Shown here piece after piece: positions 27,190-36,196 of a DNA stretch of 64,000 nt (positions within the stretch are counted from its first letter, which is position 1; each line of letters begins with the position of its first letter). The position numbers were made by a program, and so were the translations under genes. This DNA is from an uncultured Pirellulaceae bacterium. Its GTDB lineage: Bacteria > Planctomycetota > Planctomycetia > Pirellulales > Pirellulaceae. Where the stretch lies: contig CALDHM010000002.1 in the NCBI GenBank assembly GCA_937941455.1, positions 124,001-188,000 on the forward strand, written 5' to 3'. The notes beneath the pieces are model-generated. The model was not told the DNA's origin. It worked only from the letters and a program-made list of their open reading frames with translations, and made no database searches.

Positions 27190-28413
27190 ATGTTACCTCG
27201 TACCCCCATTCAGGATGAAACCACGTTGAACTTCGAACATATCGTCGAGAACTACCAACTGGTGAGGTACTGTCGCCGTATCGAAGATTGCGAGTACCTG
27301 GCCTTCGACACGGAATTTGTGTCTGAGAATCGTTACCGTCCGCAACTTTGTTTGGTGCAGGTCGCGACTCCGCTGGGTCTGGCGATCATCGACACGTTGT
27401 CTGTCGGCGACATGACGCCTTTCTGGAATTTAGTTTGTCGTCAGATTCCGCAGTGCATCGTGCATGCGGCGCGCGAGGAGTTTTTGTTTTGTCGGCGGGA
27501 GGCCAAGGCCCGACCGCGAAATTTGATCGACCTGCAATTGTTGGCGGCCTTCGCCGGCTTCGAATATCCAGCGGCCTATAGTTCGCTGGTCAGTCAGATT
27601 TTAGGGGAGCGGCTGGCCAAGGGGGAAACGCGAACCGATTGGCGTCAACGGCCGTTGTCCAAAAAGCAAATTCATTACGCGCTCCAGGACGTTGCTCACT
27701 TGTATCCGATGTTCCAGGTCCTCCACAGCCAAGTGGCGAAACTCGGTCGCGAGGCCTGGTACCAAGAGGAAATTGACGAATGGCAGCGGCGTCTGGAACT
27801 GGCCGATTCCGAGGCTCAATGGCACAAATTGCCGGGTATCTCCAAACTGAATCCGCGCGAGTTGGCGATTGTCCGCGAGTTATTTTTTTGGCGCGAGGAA
27901 GAGGCCGAGCGACGCGAACGGACGCCGCGAAAAATCCTCCCTGATGATTTGATCGTCGAGTTAGCCAAGCGGGGCGAGCACCAGCCAGCGCGGTTGACCG
28001 CCATTCGCGGCTTGACACAACGCGTCAGCAGCCGCCATATCCCGGAGCTGGGCGATGTGGTGGCGAAGGCCTTGGCCCTGCCAGAGTCGGAACTGCCGAC
28101 CAAAGTCGAGCCGCAACCGAACCCGAATATCGGAATTCTCGGCCAATTCCTGACCACGAGCCTGACCTTGATTTGCCACGAGCGTCGCATCGCTCCCAGC
28201 TTGGTGGCCACGACCCAAGACCTCCGTCAACTGGCCGCCTGGAAGATGGGCTTGATCGACCGCAAGGACGAAAAGCCGTTCCTCATGCGCGGCTGGCGCC
28301 GCGAGTTTCTCGCCGACTTGCTGGAGGATCTGATCAAAGGGCGCCTAGCCCTGCGAGTCCACAACCCAAAATCGGCAGCACCGGTCCAACTGGTGCGGTG
28401 GCCCACCGAGTAA
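27190..28413 (+). CDS. rnd: ribonuclease D
   Basis: 407 residues. The 3'-5' exonuclease domain shows all DEDDy motifs: EYLAFDTEFVSENRY (Asp, Glu), IVHAAREEFLFC (in the ExoII place, where the usual HxxxxD reads HAAREE), LIDLQLLAAF and HYALQDVAHLYPMF (ExoIII, Tyr and Asp). Two HRDC-like regions follow (ELAIVRELFFWREEEAERR, about 225-290). RNase D trims tRNA 3' ends. The ExoII aspartate appears shifted to glutamate, which could affect activity. The ATG at 27190 has no obvious ribosome-binding site; family similarity begins about 15 residues later. Confidence 0.87.
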   Translation: MLPRTPIQDETTLNFEHIVENYQLVRYCRRIEDCEYLAFDTEFVSENRYRPQLCLVQVATPLGLAIIDTLSVGDMTPFWNLVCRQIPQCIVHAAREEFLFCRREAKARPRNLIDLQLLAAFAGFEYPAAYSSLVSQILGERLAKGETRTDWRQRPLSKKQIHYALQDVAHLYPMFQVLHSQVAKLGREAWYQEEIDEWQRRLELADSEAQWHKLPGISKLNPRELAIVRELFFWREEEAERRERTPRKILPDDLIVELAKRGEHQPARLTAIRGLTQRVSSRHIPELGDVVAKALALPESELPTKVEPQPNPNIGILGQFLTTSLTLICHERRIAPSLVATTQDLRQLAAWKMGLIDRKDEKPFLMRGWRREFLADLLEDLIKGRLALRVHNPKSAAPVQLVRWPTE

Positions 28414-28624
28414 CCTCGGCTCACTGCCGCCGGCAACCAAGCGACCATGACCGATGCCGCCATGCCATGCTCGGCTTGGTCCCATCTCCCGTCGCCCCAC
28501 ACGGACCATCGAGGTCCCACTCAACTGATGTCGCATAACGAATCGGCTCGCAATAGCTGGGCCTGCGGTTTAGAATCGTTCGCGAGGTATCGTCTCAACC
28601 ATTTATTTCCTTCAGGGATTCAAC

Positions 28625-30727
28625 ATGAAGCGTCTCGTGCTGGCCTTTTCCGTTCTGCTGTGGATCGTCGGTGCCTACCAGCTTGATCATTGCCTCGGCC
28701 AGGCCGACTTGCGGATCGACCAGTTGCCGGGCTACGAAGCCTACCAGGCTGCCCAGCGAAATCGCGCCCGCAATCTGCGATCGGCAACCATCCAGTGGAG
28801 CAGCGACGGTCAATTCGCCAATCTAAAATCGGGCGATTTGGAAATATCTCTGGATCTCAACACCTTTCAATTCGGCGAAAAACGCGTCGGCGAAATGTTG
28901 CAACTGTCGCTGCCACGACGGAGTTTGCCACAACGCGCGGCGGTGCCGCGAGCGGAACAACGACCCGTCGAACCGTCCCCCGATGGCCAGTGGAACGCCG
29001 TTTATCGCGACAACAACATCGTATTGGAACCCATTCCCGCCGACCGAACCGCGCCGATCGTCGTGACTCGCGATGGCACCGATCGGCTGAGATACGGAAC
29101 GGGATGTTGGGTGTACGGCGAGGAACTCGACCAGAAGGAGGCCATGTGGTGGTCGCCAGACTCCCGCAAGTTGGTGTTTTACGAAGTGGATGAACAAGGG
29201 CTGAAGGATTACCATCTGACGGTCGACAATTTTTCGCTGTACACCACTCTCCACACGACGCGGTACCCCAAGGCGGGGGAGCCGAATCCCCAAGTCAACT
29301 TGATGGTGTACGACTTAGACACTCAAAAGACTCGACGCTTGACGATCGACGGCGAGCCACGCCAATATCTGTTCAACATCCAATTCGCGCCGAGCGGACG
29401 TGAGTTGCTGGTCAGCCGTACCAATCGCCGCCAAGATACTTTGGATATTCTGGCGATTGACGTGGATACCAATCAGGTTCGCACCGTCGTCCGCGAGCAA
29501 CAACCGACGTGGCAAAACAATCGCCCGATCATGCAGTTTCTCGAGGATGGTGAGCGATTCGTTTGGGAAACCGAAGCAAACGGCTGGAAGAATTTTGAAC
29601 TGCGGCATCTCGACGGTCGATTGATCCAAAAGCTGACCCACTGGGACCGTTTCCCGTGTGAACGAATCGTCAAAATCGACGAGGCGGAGGGCTGGTTCTA
29701 CTACACGGCCTATAGCGACGCGTTTCCGTACAACGAACAATTGCACCGCGTGCGACTGGACGGCAGTTCGGAGCAGCGGATAACTACCTCTCCCCTTCAC
29801 CATACGAATTTCAATTTCGATCCGCTCGGCCGCTTCGTGTGGGCCACTCGGCAGCAGATTGACACGCCCCCCGAGCAAGTCCTTTACGCTATGGACGGAC
29901 GCGAACTCGCAAAACTCTCTTCGGAAGACAACGCCAAGGCGGACGTGAACGTGGAGATTTTTTCGTTCACGGCCGCCGATGGACAGACGCCGATCTACGG
30001 GGTCTTGCACATGCCGGAGGATTTCGATCCGAGCCGCAAATACCCGCTCCTGATTGATGTCTACGGCGGTCCGAACTCGCGCGGGTTGTCCAGTCAATTT
30101 GCACCGAACCATGCCCTGACCGCGTTCGGATTCCTCGTGGCCAAGGTCGGCAATCGCGGCACCTTGGGGCGCGGCAAGGCCTTCGAAAGTGCGACGTACC
30201 AACGTCTGGGGATTCTCGACCTCGATGATCAGGCCGACGCCGTAAAATTTCTGGCCGCACGTCCCTACGTCGATGGAACCCGCGTCGGTATCTTTGGGCA
30301 CTCCTACGGGGGGTATATGTCGGCCCTTGCGCTGTTGCGGTATCCCGAAGTGTTTCATGTTGCCGTGGCCGGTGCTCCGGTTACTGACTGGAAACATTAC
30401 GACACGATTTACACGGAGCGATACATGCGAACGCCGCAAGAGAATCCCGAGGGCTATCGCGGGGGATCATGCGTCGAATTGGCGAAAAACCTGCGAGGCA
30501 AATTGTTCCTGATCCACGGCTTGATCGATGACAATGTGCATCCTTCAAATACCTGGGAGCTTGTCAAGAAATTGCATGACGAAAATAAGCGGTTTGATCT
30601 GATGATTTACCCCGAATTCAAACACGGTATCAGCAGCACGTACCCGGCGCTGCGCGTCGAGTACCTCTACCGGCACCTGATCGCCTCGCCGCAGACGCCG
30701 AGCAGCCGCGATACGACTGAGCATTGA
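28625..30727 (+). CDS. secreted dipeptidyl-peptidase IV-like serine peptidase (S9)
   Basis: 700 residues behind CAGGGATTCAAC. Signal peptide MKRLVLAFSVLLWIVGAYQL. The propeller domain includes GCWVYGEELDQKEAMWWSPD (about 160-180), the double-Glu region that binds the substrate amino terminus in DPP-IV. The hydrolase domain has the triad Ser560 (GHSYGGYM), Asp635 (HGLIDDNVH) and His667 (FKHGISS), closely matching DPP-IV. It should remove dipeptides from peptide N-termini in the periplasm. The dipeptidase specificity is inferred from the Glu-Glu motif; it is distinct from the propeller-type S9 enzyme at 4683. Confidence 0.9.
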   Translation: MKRLVLAFSVLLWIVGAYQLDHCLGQADLRIDQLPGYEAYQAAQRNRARNLRSATIQWSSDGQFANLKSGDLEISLDLNTFQFGEKRVGEMLQLSLPRRSLPQRAAVPRAEQRPVEPSPDGQWNAVYRDNNIVLEPIPADRTAPIVVTRDGTDRLRYGTGCWVYGEELDQKEAMWWSPDSRKLVFYEVDEQGLKDYHLTVDNFSLYTTLHTTRYPKAGEPNPQVNLMVYDLDTQKTRRLTIDGEPRQYLFNIQFAPSGRELLVSRTNRRQDTLDILAIDVDTNQVRTVVREQQPTWQNNRPIMQFLEDGERFVWETEANGWKNFELRHLDGRLIQKLTHWDRFPCERIVKIDEAEGWFYYTAYSDAFPYNEQLHRVRLDGSSEQRITTSPLHHTNFNFDPLGRFVWATRQQIDTPPEQVLYAMDGRELAKLSSEDNAKADVNVEIFSFTAADGQTPIYGVLHMPEDFDPSRKYPLLIDVYGGPNSRGLSSQFAPNHALTAFGFLVAKVGNRGTLGRGKAFESATYQRLGILDLDDQADAVKFLAARPYVDGTRVGIFGHSYGGYMSALALLRYPEVFHVAVAGAPVTDWKHYDTIYTERYMRTPQENPEGYRGGSCVELAKNLRGKLFLIHGLIDDNVHPSNTWELVKKLHDENKRFDLMIYPEFKHGISSTYPALRVEYLYRHLIASPQTPSSRDTTEH

Positions 30728-30743
30728 GAGCCGATCCAAACGC

Positions 30744-30780
30744 CATCGGCAGCGGTAACCCGCAGCGTCAGCAAGGGCAA
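30744..30780 (+). repeat. dispersed repeat family B, variant copy
   Basis: Contains AGCGGTAACCCGCAGCGTCA followed by GCAAGGGC, matching the family core GGTAACCCGAAGCGTNAGCGAGGG with a few changes. Confidence 0.6.
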
Positions 30781-31177
30781 TCGATCGAATAGACTTTACT
30801 CGATCACGGCTCCGTTCTTCATCAGCCACGGACTAGCTTTTTAGCCATGGCATTGGCGCTCTCCAGCGGTGTTGAAAACCTCTAACTTCACCTGCCCACC
30901 GGGAGCGTCGCGGTGCCAGCCGCGGGCCGCGGGGAGCGGGGGGTGATGTGTCATCTTGAATCGGCGTTTCGCAACGGACAAACGTCATTACTTGTCACTG
31001 CCGCAGCTTCTACCAGTGCTTCCCGACTCAACCAGCGTTTCTCTCTCCGAACTTTGCGGGCCGACTCACCTGGAGAGAGAGTGGATAGAGGTGGTGATTC
31101 CGCTCTGGCTTCGATTGCCCGTTTGCTCCCGTTGTTTCAATGGCCCTGGCGGGGTGAATCATCCGGAGGAGTGGATG

Positions 31178-31211
31178 AAAAAAAAGACGCCCGGCGGCAA
31201 GACCGGGCGTC
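31178..31211 (-). terminator. rho-independent terminator, minus strand
   Basis: Read on the minus strand, GACGCCCGG and CCGGGCGTC form a perfect 9-bp stem with an 8-nt loop, followed by eight U. It lies about 380 nt beyond the stop of the DUF11 gene on the same strand, the only minus-strand gene nearby. Confidence 0.8.
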
Positions 31212-31410
31212 GAGCGAAGAAGTTGAAACCTCCGTGTGAGGATTCAAGCAGTCGATTTAGTACCGTTCGGGAGAAATAATCCGCGTACTATCCGGCAATC
31301 ACGGCGGATTTTCCTTTCGGATTCTGACAGCCGTCCGTTTCCGTACCGGTTTTGCGAACGCGTTGCGTTTCGAACAGGATTCCGTTGAGGACGAGTCTTT
31401 GTCCCCCAAC

Positions 31411-31506
31411 TAGGCTTTGTGCCAAAGCTCATCAGCCGCAGGTCGCCAGCCCGCAGTTCTCCTGAAAACCGGACGCTAGGGCGTTCCGGCTAATCGTTTG
31501 GGGACA
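31411..31506. repeat. dispersed repeat family A, copy 2
   Basis: TAGGCTTTGTGCCAA, GCCGCAGGTCGCCAGCCCGC, TTCTCCTGAAAACCGGACGC and GCGTTCCGGCTAATCGTTTG in order. CCGGACGCTAGGGCGTTCCGG inside is a near-palindrome. See copies at 4445 and 51834. Confidence 0.75.
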
Positions 31507-31593
31507 ACCCCTAGTAGCCGGAACATGTACATGTTTTGCGAAAACCGCGGGCTTGCACTTGCGGCTGACGGATTGGGGCACCGAGCCCAGTCT

Positions 31594-33687
31594 TTAGCGT
31601 TTGAAGTCGTTGCCGTTGTCGCGGCGGGCCGAGGGTACGCCGATCTCGTTGCCGTAGAACTTGGTGGTTCCTTCCTTGACCTCGTGAACTTCGCCGTCTT
31701 CCGTGGTCAGTTGAGCACGGAAGCGGTGGACCCCTGGGGTCAAGGCATGAGCCGTGACCACGACGGCGACCTCTTGTCCTGGCTCGATCACGGGGATCGG
31801 TGAGAACACGACCTGGCCGGTCGAGACTTGATGGTTCATGCCACTGGCCGTCACGGGCTCGACACCTTCAGCATATTGCATGACCAGGAACAGCTGATTA
31901 GCTGCCCGTGAGCCACGGTTTTTGATGCGGATGGTGTAGTCGATTTTTTGGCCGGTCGGCAAGGGACCTTGTGGATCGTCCACTGTCAAGATCAAATCGG
32001 CGACCGTCTCGACCATAGTGACGCAGCGGTCGACGGCTGCGATATCGCTGGAGCCGCGGGCGCCGAGGTCAAGTCGAATTTCCCCTTCGGTGTTCAGTTT
32101 GCAGTTGACGCGATAGGTACGTTTGACACCGACATCAAGGGTACCGATGTGCCACCGCATCGCGTTATCTACCATTTCGGCGCCGTCGATGCCATCGAGA
32201 TATTGCACACCGGGGGGCAGGGCCAAGGCGGCGGAAACATCGCGAGCAATCGCATCGCCGTTGTTGGTGATTGAAATTTCGTACTGGCCGATCGAACCGG
32301 CATATTTGAGGTCCGGGCCAGTGATACTCAAGGCCAAGCCGGGGCGACGCACGATGATCGATTGATTGGCTTTGGCCTGTAGCTCGCCAAGACCGATCGC
32401 GTGAGTCGTGAGATCCAGTTGGCCGGCAGCTCGGGCCAGCAGTTCGACCTGGAACGAGCGCTCTTGTCCTGGTGGAATTTCACCAAGGTTGGCCCGTTCG
32501 CCGCCAAGGGCTTCGGGGAGCATGACGGTGACATTTTCCGCGATACCGGTCCCCGGGTTGCGGACGGTTACTTGGTACATGGCGGTTTCGCCGTAGAGGA
32601 CCTCAGCCGGTCCGCCGATGGTCATTTCCAGTCGCGGTTCGGTGACGAGGACGCGGGCAGAGGCTTGCCGCGGTTGCATCGACCATTCGACCTGGACATC
32701 GAAATTTTCGGCTCGAGACGGGGTCGCATCGAGGATCATCGTTTGAGAAGTGCCACCCACCAACCGATCGATTTTCCATTGGATGCGGGCGGCGCGTTGT
32801 TCCGTTCCGATTTCACGGCGTCCGATCGAAGTATTGACGTTTTCGATTTTGACCCACTGGGGGACATTGACGTTGACGATCAAGTTGTCTGCATCGCGGT
32901 TGGAAGTGTTGCGGATGACGATCTGATACTGTGCTCGCTTGTGGATGCCCACGCTTTGCGGACCGAACGACTCGATCTCGATCGCGGGGCTTTCCATATT
33001 GAGCATGCGGGAATCTCGGTGAGAATTGCCGCGGCCGGTCCCAACCTCGAAGCTAATCAGCTGGGTTGGCTCGCGGGTGGCCGGTAGTTGTGTCTCGATT
33101 TTTTGTTCGGCGGACGGAGCCGACGGTTGGGCCTGCGTCGGCGGAGAGGTCACCGGCTCCTTGGTTTGCTCGGTGGTTGCTTGCGGCTGCGACTGCGGCC
33201 GATTCAAACCGGCCATGCGGCTCGATGTTTGCTCCCCATTGCCCTTGCGGAGTTCGAGGGCTTGGACCTGCGGAGGCTGTTGCAAGGATTTGGGCAACGC
33301 TTGATCTCGGGGGCTTTGCGGTGAAGCCGTTGGATCGGAGTTGTCAAGCATTTTTCGCTTGGCGATTTCCACAGCCTGTGGCGTCGGCAGCATCGGCTTG
33401 CTTCCCCCTAAGGCCGCCGGATTAGCAGGAGGCGCGTCGGCATCTTGGGTGTAGGCGACCTGGCGCACGGCGGAATCTTTTACCGTCGGGGTGGACTGTT
33501 CGTCGGTGAACCGAAACTCGATCCCTTTGCCCGGCAGCGGTCGGGAGGACGGCGGCACATGCACGTTCGGAGGAACAGGATTGGCGACTCGCGAGGGGGA
33601 CTTGGTTTGACCTGAAACGGCGCTTGTCAATACCAACCAGGCCATCAACCCGGCGGTCACGATCAGCTGTTTTGGGTAAGCTAGCAT
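31594..33687 (-). CDS. secreted DUF11-repeat protein
   Basis: 697 residues from the ATG at 33687, which is preceded by GAGGAATCAAA. Signal peptide KQLIVTAGLMAWLVLTSAVSG. Residues about 25-215 are a low-complexity Pro/Gln/Ser region. After that come four immunoglobulin-like DUF11/CARDB-type repeats, each with a block such as AQYQIVIRNTSNRDADNLIV, AMYQVTVRNPGTGIAENVTV, GQYEISITNNGDAIARDVSA and IDYTIRIKNRGSRAANQLFL. Such repeats occur in large surface or cell-wall-linked proteins. It probably has a structural or adhesive role in the envelope; nothing points to an enzyme. Confidence 0.85.
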   Translation of the reverse strand: MLAYPKQLIVTAGLMAWLVLTSAVSGQTKSPSRVANPVPPNVHVPPSSRPLPGKGIEFRFTDEQSTPTVKDSAVRQVAYTQDADAPPANPAALGGSKPMLPTPQAVEIAKRKMLDNSDPTASPQSPRDQALPKSLQQPPQVQALELRKGNGEQTSSRMAGLNRPQSQPQATTEQTKEPVTSPPTQAQPSAPSAEQKIETQLPATREPTQLISFEVGTGRGNSHRDSRMLNMESPAIEIESFGPQSVGIHKRAQYQIVIRNTSNRDADNLIVNVNVPQWVKIENVNTSIGRREIGTEQRAARIQWKIDRLVGGTSQTMILDATPSRAENFDVQVEWSMQPRQASARVLVTEPRLEMTIGGPAEVLYGETAMYQVTVRNPGTGIAENVTVMLPEALGGERANLGEIPPGQERSFQVELLARAAGQLDLTTHAIGLGELQAKANQSIIVRRPGLALSITGPDLKYAGSIGQYEISITNNGDAIARDVSAALALPPGVQYLDGIDGAEMVDNAMRWHIGTLDVGVKRTYRVNCKLNTEGEIRLDLGARGSSDIAAVDRCVTMVETVADLILTVDDPQGPLPTGQKIDYTIRIKNRGSRAANQLFLVMQYAEGVEPVTASGMNHQVSTGQVVFSPIPVIEPGQEVAVVVTAHALTPGVHRFRAQLTTEDGEVHEVKEGTTKFYGNEIGVPSARRDNGNDFKR

Positions 33688-34127
33688 TTTGATTCCTCGT
33701 TTGCTGAGACAACTTCTTCTCTGGTGGTATCGACTTTGACGATTAGGCAGGTTTAATCGAATTTCGAGCATCGCCGCGTTTCCTGCAAAATCGACAATTC
33801 TCGGATGCCCCGTGCGGGGGGACGTTTATCAAGAACGAGCGATTTCGTGAAGGGCAGCCTCCTGAAGTTTGAGCGATGCTGGTAATTCACTGGCAGCAGT
33901 TCCGCGGGCTGTACCACCAAGAGTTTTCTGGTTTAGGCCGGCCAACCTTCAGCTGGCGGAGCGGATTTCCTATCTGCTGCTGCCCCGTTTTTATGAGTGT
34001 TGCGACCAATTCCGAATTTTTCGGTGATTACTTCTAAGATTTGGCCCCTGCGCGCGAATTGACTGTCATACCGCCGCAACCATGTCAATCCTGGCGGTTC
34101 GAAGAACCACTTTTTGGGAGTCGAGTT
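33688..34127. other. divergent intergenic region
   Basis: 440 nt between the DUF11 gene and the coiled-coil gene. TTGACT at 34059-34064 is a possible -35 element for the plus-strand gene but no good -10 follows. No gene seen. Confidence 0.4.
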
Positions 34128-34928
34128 ATGTTGAAAAAAATCACCTTGATTGGGATCGGCGCGGTATTGGCCGGTTCCTTTTTGTTCGGCGGGCGTCTGA
34201 TCCCCTACGCGAACACAGCGTACAACAAGGCCCGCGAGGCAGCTCAGCAGAGCGTGCCGCTGGGATTCCAGATCGACGCTGCCCGCGAGCAGTTGAAAAA
34301 GATCAAGCCCGAGATCAACGACATGGTCTATCAGATCGCGAAGGAACGGGCGGAGATCAAGCGGCTGGAACGCGAGGTCGCTCGGCAAAATGAGCTGCTG
34401 GCCAAGCAACAGTCCGAAATCCTGAGCTTGCGGGCCCATCTCAACACGGGCGAGGAAGTCTATGTCGCGACCAACGGCAAGGCCTACTCCAATGCCAAGG
34501 TGGAAGAGGATTTGCGGCATCGCTTCAGCATCTTCCAGACCGCCAAGCAAACCGTCGAGAAATCGCAACAAGTCCTGGAGCTGCGGCAGAAGTCCCTCGA
34601 CAATGCCATGGTCAAACTGGAACAAGCCCAAGCGGCTCAACGAGAATTGGAAGTCCAAATCGAAAATCTGATGGCTCGCCAACGGATGGTCGACGTGGCC
34701 AAATCGGCCAGCACGCTGAACTTCAGCGACAGCCAGCTGGCTCGCACTCAGAAGATGATCGACGAGATCAGCAACCGCATCGACGCCGAAGAGGAAATGC
34801 TGGAACTGGCTCCAAAATACCTTGGCGAGATCCCGGTCAGCCCCTCGACGAAAGGCTCCGAAGATATCGTGCGAGAAATCGATGAGTACTTCGGCGCATC
34901 AGCCTCGGACTCGGTCGTAAAAAAGTAA
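34128..34928 (+). CDS. membrane-anchored coiled-coil protein
   Basis: 266 residues from the ATG at 34128 with GGGAG 8 nt upstream. One N-terminal membrane helix or uncleaved signal (ITLIGIGAVLAGSFLFGG) is followed by long heptad-rich helices: about 45-105 (REQLKKIKPEINDMVYQIAK and on) and 135-225. No catalytic motif. I recognise it only as a type of planctomycete coiled-coil protein of unknown function, probably periplasmic. It is divergent from the DUF11 gene and closed by a strong terminator. Confidence 0.75.
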   Translation: MLKKITLIGIGAVLAGSFLFGGRLIPYANTAYNKAREAAQQSVPLGFQIDAAREQLKKIKPEINDMVYQIAKERAEIKRLEREVARQNELLAKQQSEILSLRAHLNTGEEVYVATNGKAYSNAKVEEDLRHRFSIFQTAKQTVEKSQQVLELRQKSLDNAMVKLEQAQAAQRELEVQIENLMARQRMVDVAKSASTLNFSDSQLARTQKMIDEISNRIDAEEEMLELAPKYLGEIPVSPSTKGSEDIVREIDEYFGASASDSVVKK

Positions 34929-35009
34929 TGGCTGGTCGATCGTTTTAACAATCTCGACTTGGTTGCTTCGCGATTGCCGCCAATGCCCGAGCGGCGATTG
35001 ATTTGAACT

Positions 35010-35055
35010 CGGGGGCTCGAAACGTTTGTTTCGGGTCCCCGTTTTTGTTTTTTGG
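35010..35055 (+). terminator. rho-independent terminator before the his operon
   Basis: Two 14-nt arms (35010-35023 and 35028-35041) pair fully, with two G-U pairs and a 4-nt loop, followed by TTTTTGTTTTTT. It ends the coiled-coil gene and isolates the his operon from upstream transcription. Confidence 0.92.
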
Positions 35056-35064
35056 GTTTGCGGG

Positions 35065-35093
35065 TTGACAAAATGGCTGTCGCCACTCACACT
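35065..35093 (+). promoter_or_regulatory. promoter-like element of the his operon
   Basis: A perfect TTGACA (35065-35070) is followed after 17 nt by CACACT (35088-35093), which keeps the A at position 2 and T at position 6 of a -10 box. Transcription would start around 35100, at or just before the leader-peptide ATG (35101). Confidence 0.6.
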
Positions 35094-35100
35094 AAGTCGT

Positions 35101-35163
35101 ATGCAAACGATCCACGTTCATCGCCATCACCATCATTCGTTACCGAGCGTTGCTGCGGCGTGA
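35101..35163 (+). CDS. hisL: his operon leader peptide
   Basis: A 20-codon ORF, M-Q-T-I-H-V-H-R-H-H-H-H-S-L-P-S-V-A-A-A, with six His codons, four of them consecutive at 35125-35136. This is the hallmark of a histidine-sensing leader peptide. No Shine-Dalgarno sequence precedes the ATG; together with the promoter-like element this suggests a leaderless start. It lies just upstream of an alternative stem-loop system and hisG. A ribosome stalled on the His codons would leave 35149-35161 free to pair with 35191-35201. Confidence 0.88.
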   Translation: MQTIHVHRHHHHSLPSVAAA

Positions 35164-35201
35164 TATAGTTTGCCCATAAGAAACTGTCCGACGCCAGCAA
35201 C
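35149..35201 (+). promoter_or_regulatory. his attenuator, antiterminator pairing
   Basis: 35149-35155 (GTTGCTG) pairs with 35195-35201 (CAGCAAC) and 35158-35161 (GCGT) pairs with 35191-35194 (ACGC): 11 base pairs with a 2-nt bulge. The right arm is the left arm of the terminator stem, so the two structures exclude each other. A weaker upstream pairing (GCAAACG 35103-35109 with CGTTGC 35148-35153) could act as the 1:2 structure. Confidence 0.8.
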
Positions 35202-35216
35202 CGCTGGCGTTTTTTT
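35191..35216 (+). terminator. his attenuator terminator hairpin
   Basis: ACGCCAGC (35191-35198) and GCTGGCGT (35203-35210) form a perfect 8-bp stem with loop AACC, followed by seven T. It lies 28 nt behind the leader-peptide stop and 43 nt before hisG. Confidence 0.9.
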
Positions 35217-35259
35217 ATTGCCAGCCAGGCTGCTGCGTCATTGCCCACAGGAACTCGCA

Positions 35260-36177
35260 ATGACCAACATCTCAGCGAATACGTCGCCGCCAGCGGAAGC
35301 GCCCGCGCGGGATCGGCAGGTGGCTCCCCTGCGGTTAGGGCTGCCCAAGGGCCGGATGGCCAACGAAGTCAATCAGTTACTGGCGGACGCGGGGATTCGC
35401 CCCCAAATATCCTCTCGCGACTATCGTCCGGAATTGTCGCTGGGTGGCCTCGAGGTCAAGCTGCTGAAGCCGCAAGCGATCGTCACCATGCTGGCCGTTG
35501 GCTCGCGCGATATTGGCTTTGCGGGGGCCGATTGGGTGGCCGAGCTGGACGCTCCCCTGATCGAGTTGCTCGACACGGGGCTCGATCCTGTCCGCATCGT
35601 GGCCGCGGCGCCGGCCGCGTCCCTGCGCGACCCCGATTTTTGGAACCGTCCGTTGCTCGTGGCTTCCGAACTCGAGTCGTTGACCCTCCGTTGGATCCGT
35701 CAGCGCGGGCTACTGGCAAAATTCGTGCGGTCGTATGGTTCGACGGAAGTCTATCCCCCTGAGGATGCCGACTGTATCGTCGATGTTGTGGCCACGGGAG
35801 CAACGTTGAAGGCCAACGGTCTCGAGGTGACCGACGTGATCATGCAGTCCTCGACTCGCCTGTACGCCTCGCCGATCACGATGGAGCGACCGGACCAGCG
35901 AAGGCGAGTCGAGGAGTTCGTGCTTTTGCTCAAGTCGGTGCTCGAGGCACGCCTGCGAGTGATGGTCGAGGTCAATGTCACAGCGGATGTGCTGGAGCGG
36001 GTCGTGAAGGTGCTCCCCTGCATGCGCGAGCCGACGATCGCGACGCTCCACGGCGATCGCGGCTACGCCATCAAGGTGGCGGCTCCCAAGAAAGACCTGC
36101 CGACGCTCCTGACGCAGATCAAGGCGCTCGGCGGGACCGATATCGTGGTGAGCCCGATTTCTCAAATCGTCCCTTAA
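35260..36177 (+). CDS. hisG: ATP phosphoribosyltransferase, long form
   Basis: 305 residues from the ATG at 35260, preceded by CACAGGAAC. First enzyme of histidine synthesis: ATP plus PRPP to phosphoribosyl-ATP. Core motifs include LRLGLPKGRMANEVNQLL, DIGFAGADWVAEL and DCIVDVVATGATLKANGL, the PRPP-binding loop region. The C-terminal part (about 225-305, MVEVNVTADVLERVVKVLPC, ending DIVVSPISQIV) is the ACT-like regulatory domain of the long HisG form, so feedback inhibition by histidine is expected and no HisZ is needed. First structural gene after the attenuator. Confidence 0.95.
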   Translation: MTNISANTSPPAEAPARDRQVAPLRLGLPKGRMANEVNQLLADAGIRPQISSRDYRPELSLGGLEVKLLKPQAIVTMLAVGSRDIGFAGADWVAELDAPLIELLDTGLDPVRIVAAAPAASLRDPDFWNRPLLVASELESLTLRWIRQRGLLAKFVRSYGSTEVYPPEDADCIVDVVATGATLKANGLEVTDVIMQSSTRLYASPITMERPDQRRRVEEFVLLLKSVLEARLRVMVEVNVTADVLERVVKVLPCMREPTIATLHGDRGYAIKVAAPKKDLPTLLTQIKALGGTDIVVSPISQIVP

Positions 36178-36196
36178 CAAACGGGAATAGATTGCC

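Larger units (their letters stand above)
30728..31593. other. convergent intergenic region
   Basis: 866 nt between converging genes. It holds a repeat B copy (30744), a minus-strand terminator (31178-31211) and a repeat A copy (31411). The remaining ORFs look random. Confidence 0.5.

Noticed and set aside
29315-30439. 374-codon minus-strand ORF
   Set aside because: Antisense to the DPP-IV-like peptidase, whose catalytic triad lies in the same stretch; high GC gives long antisense frames.
31178-31211. terminator for the plus-strand peptidase gene
   Set aside because: The A-tract precedes the stem on the plus strand, so the U-tract exists only on the minus-strand transcript.
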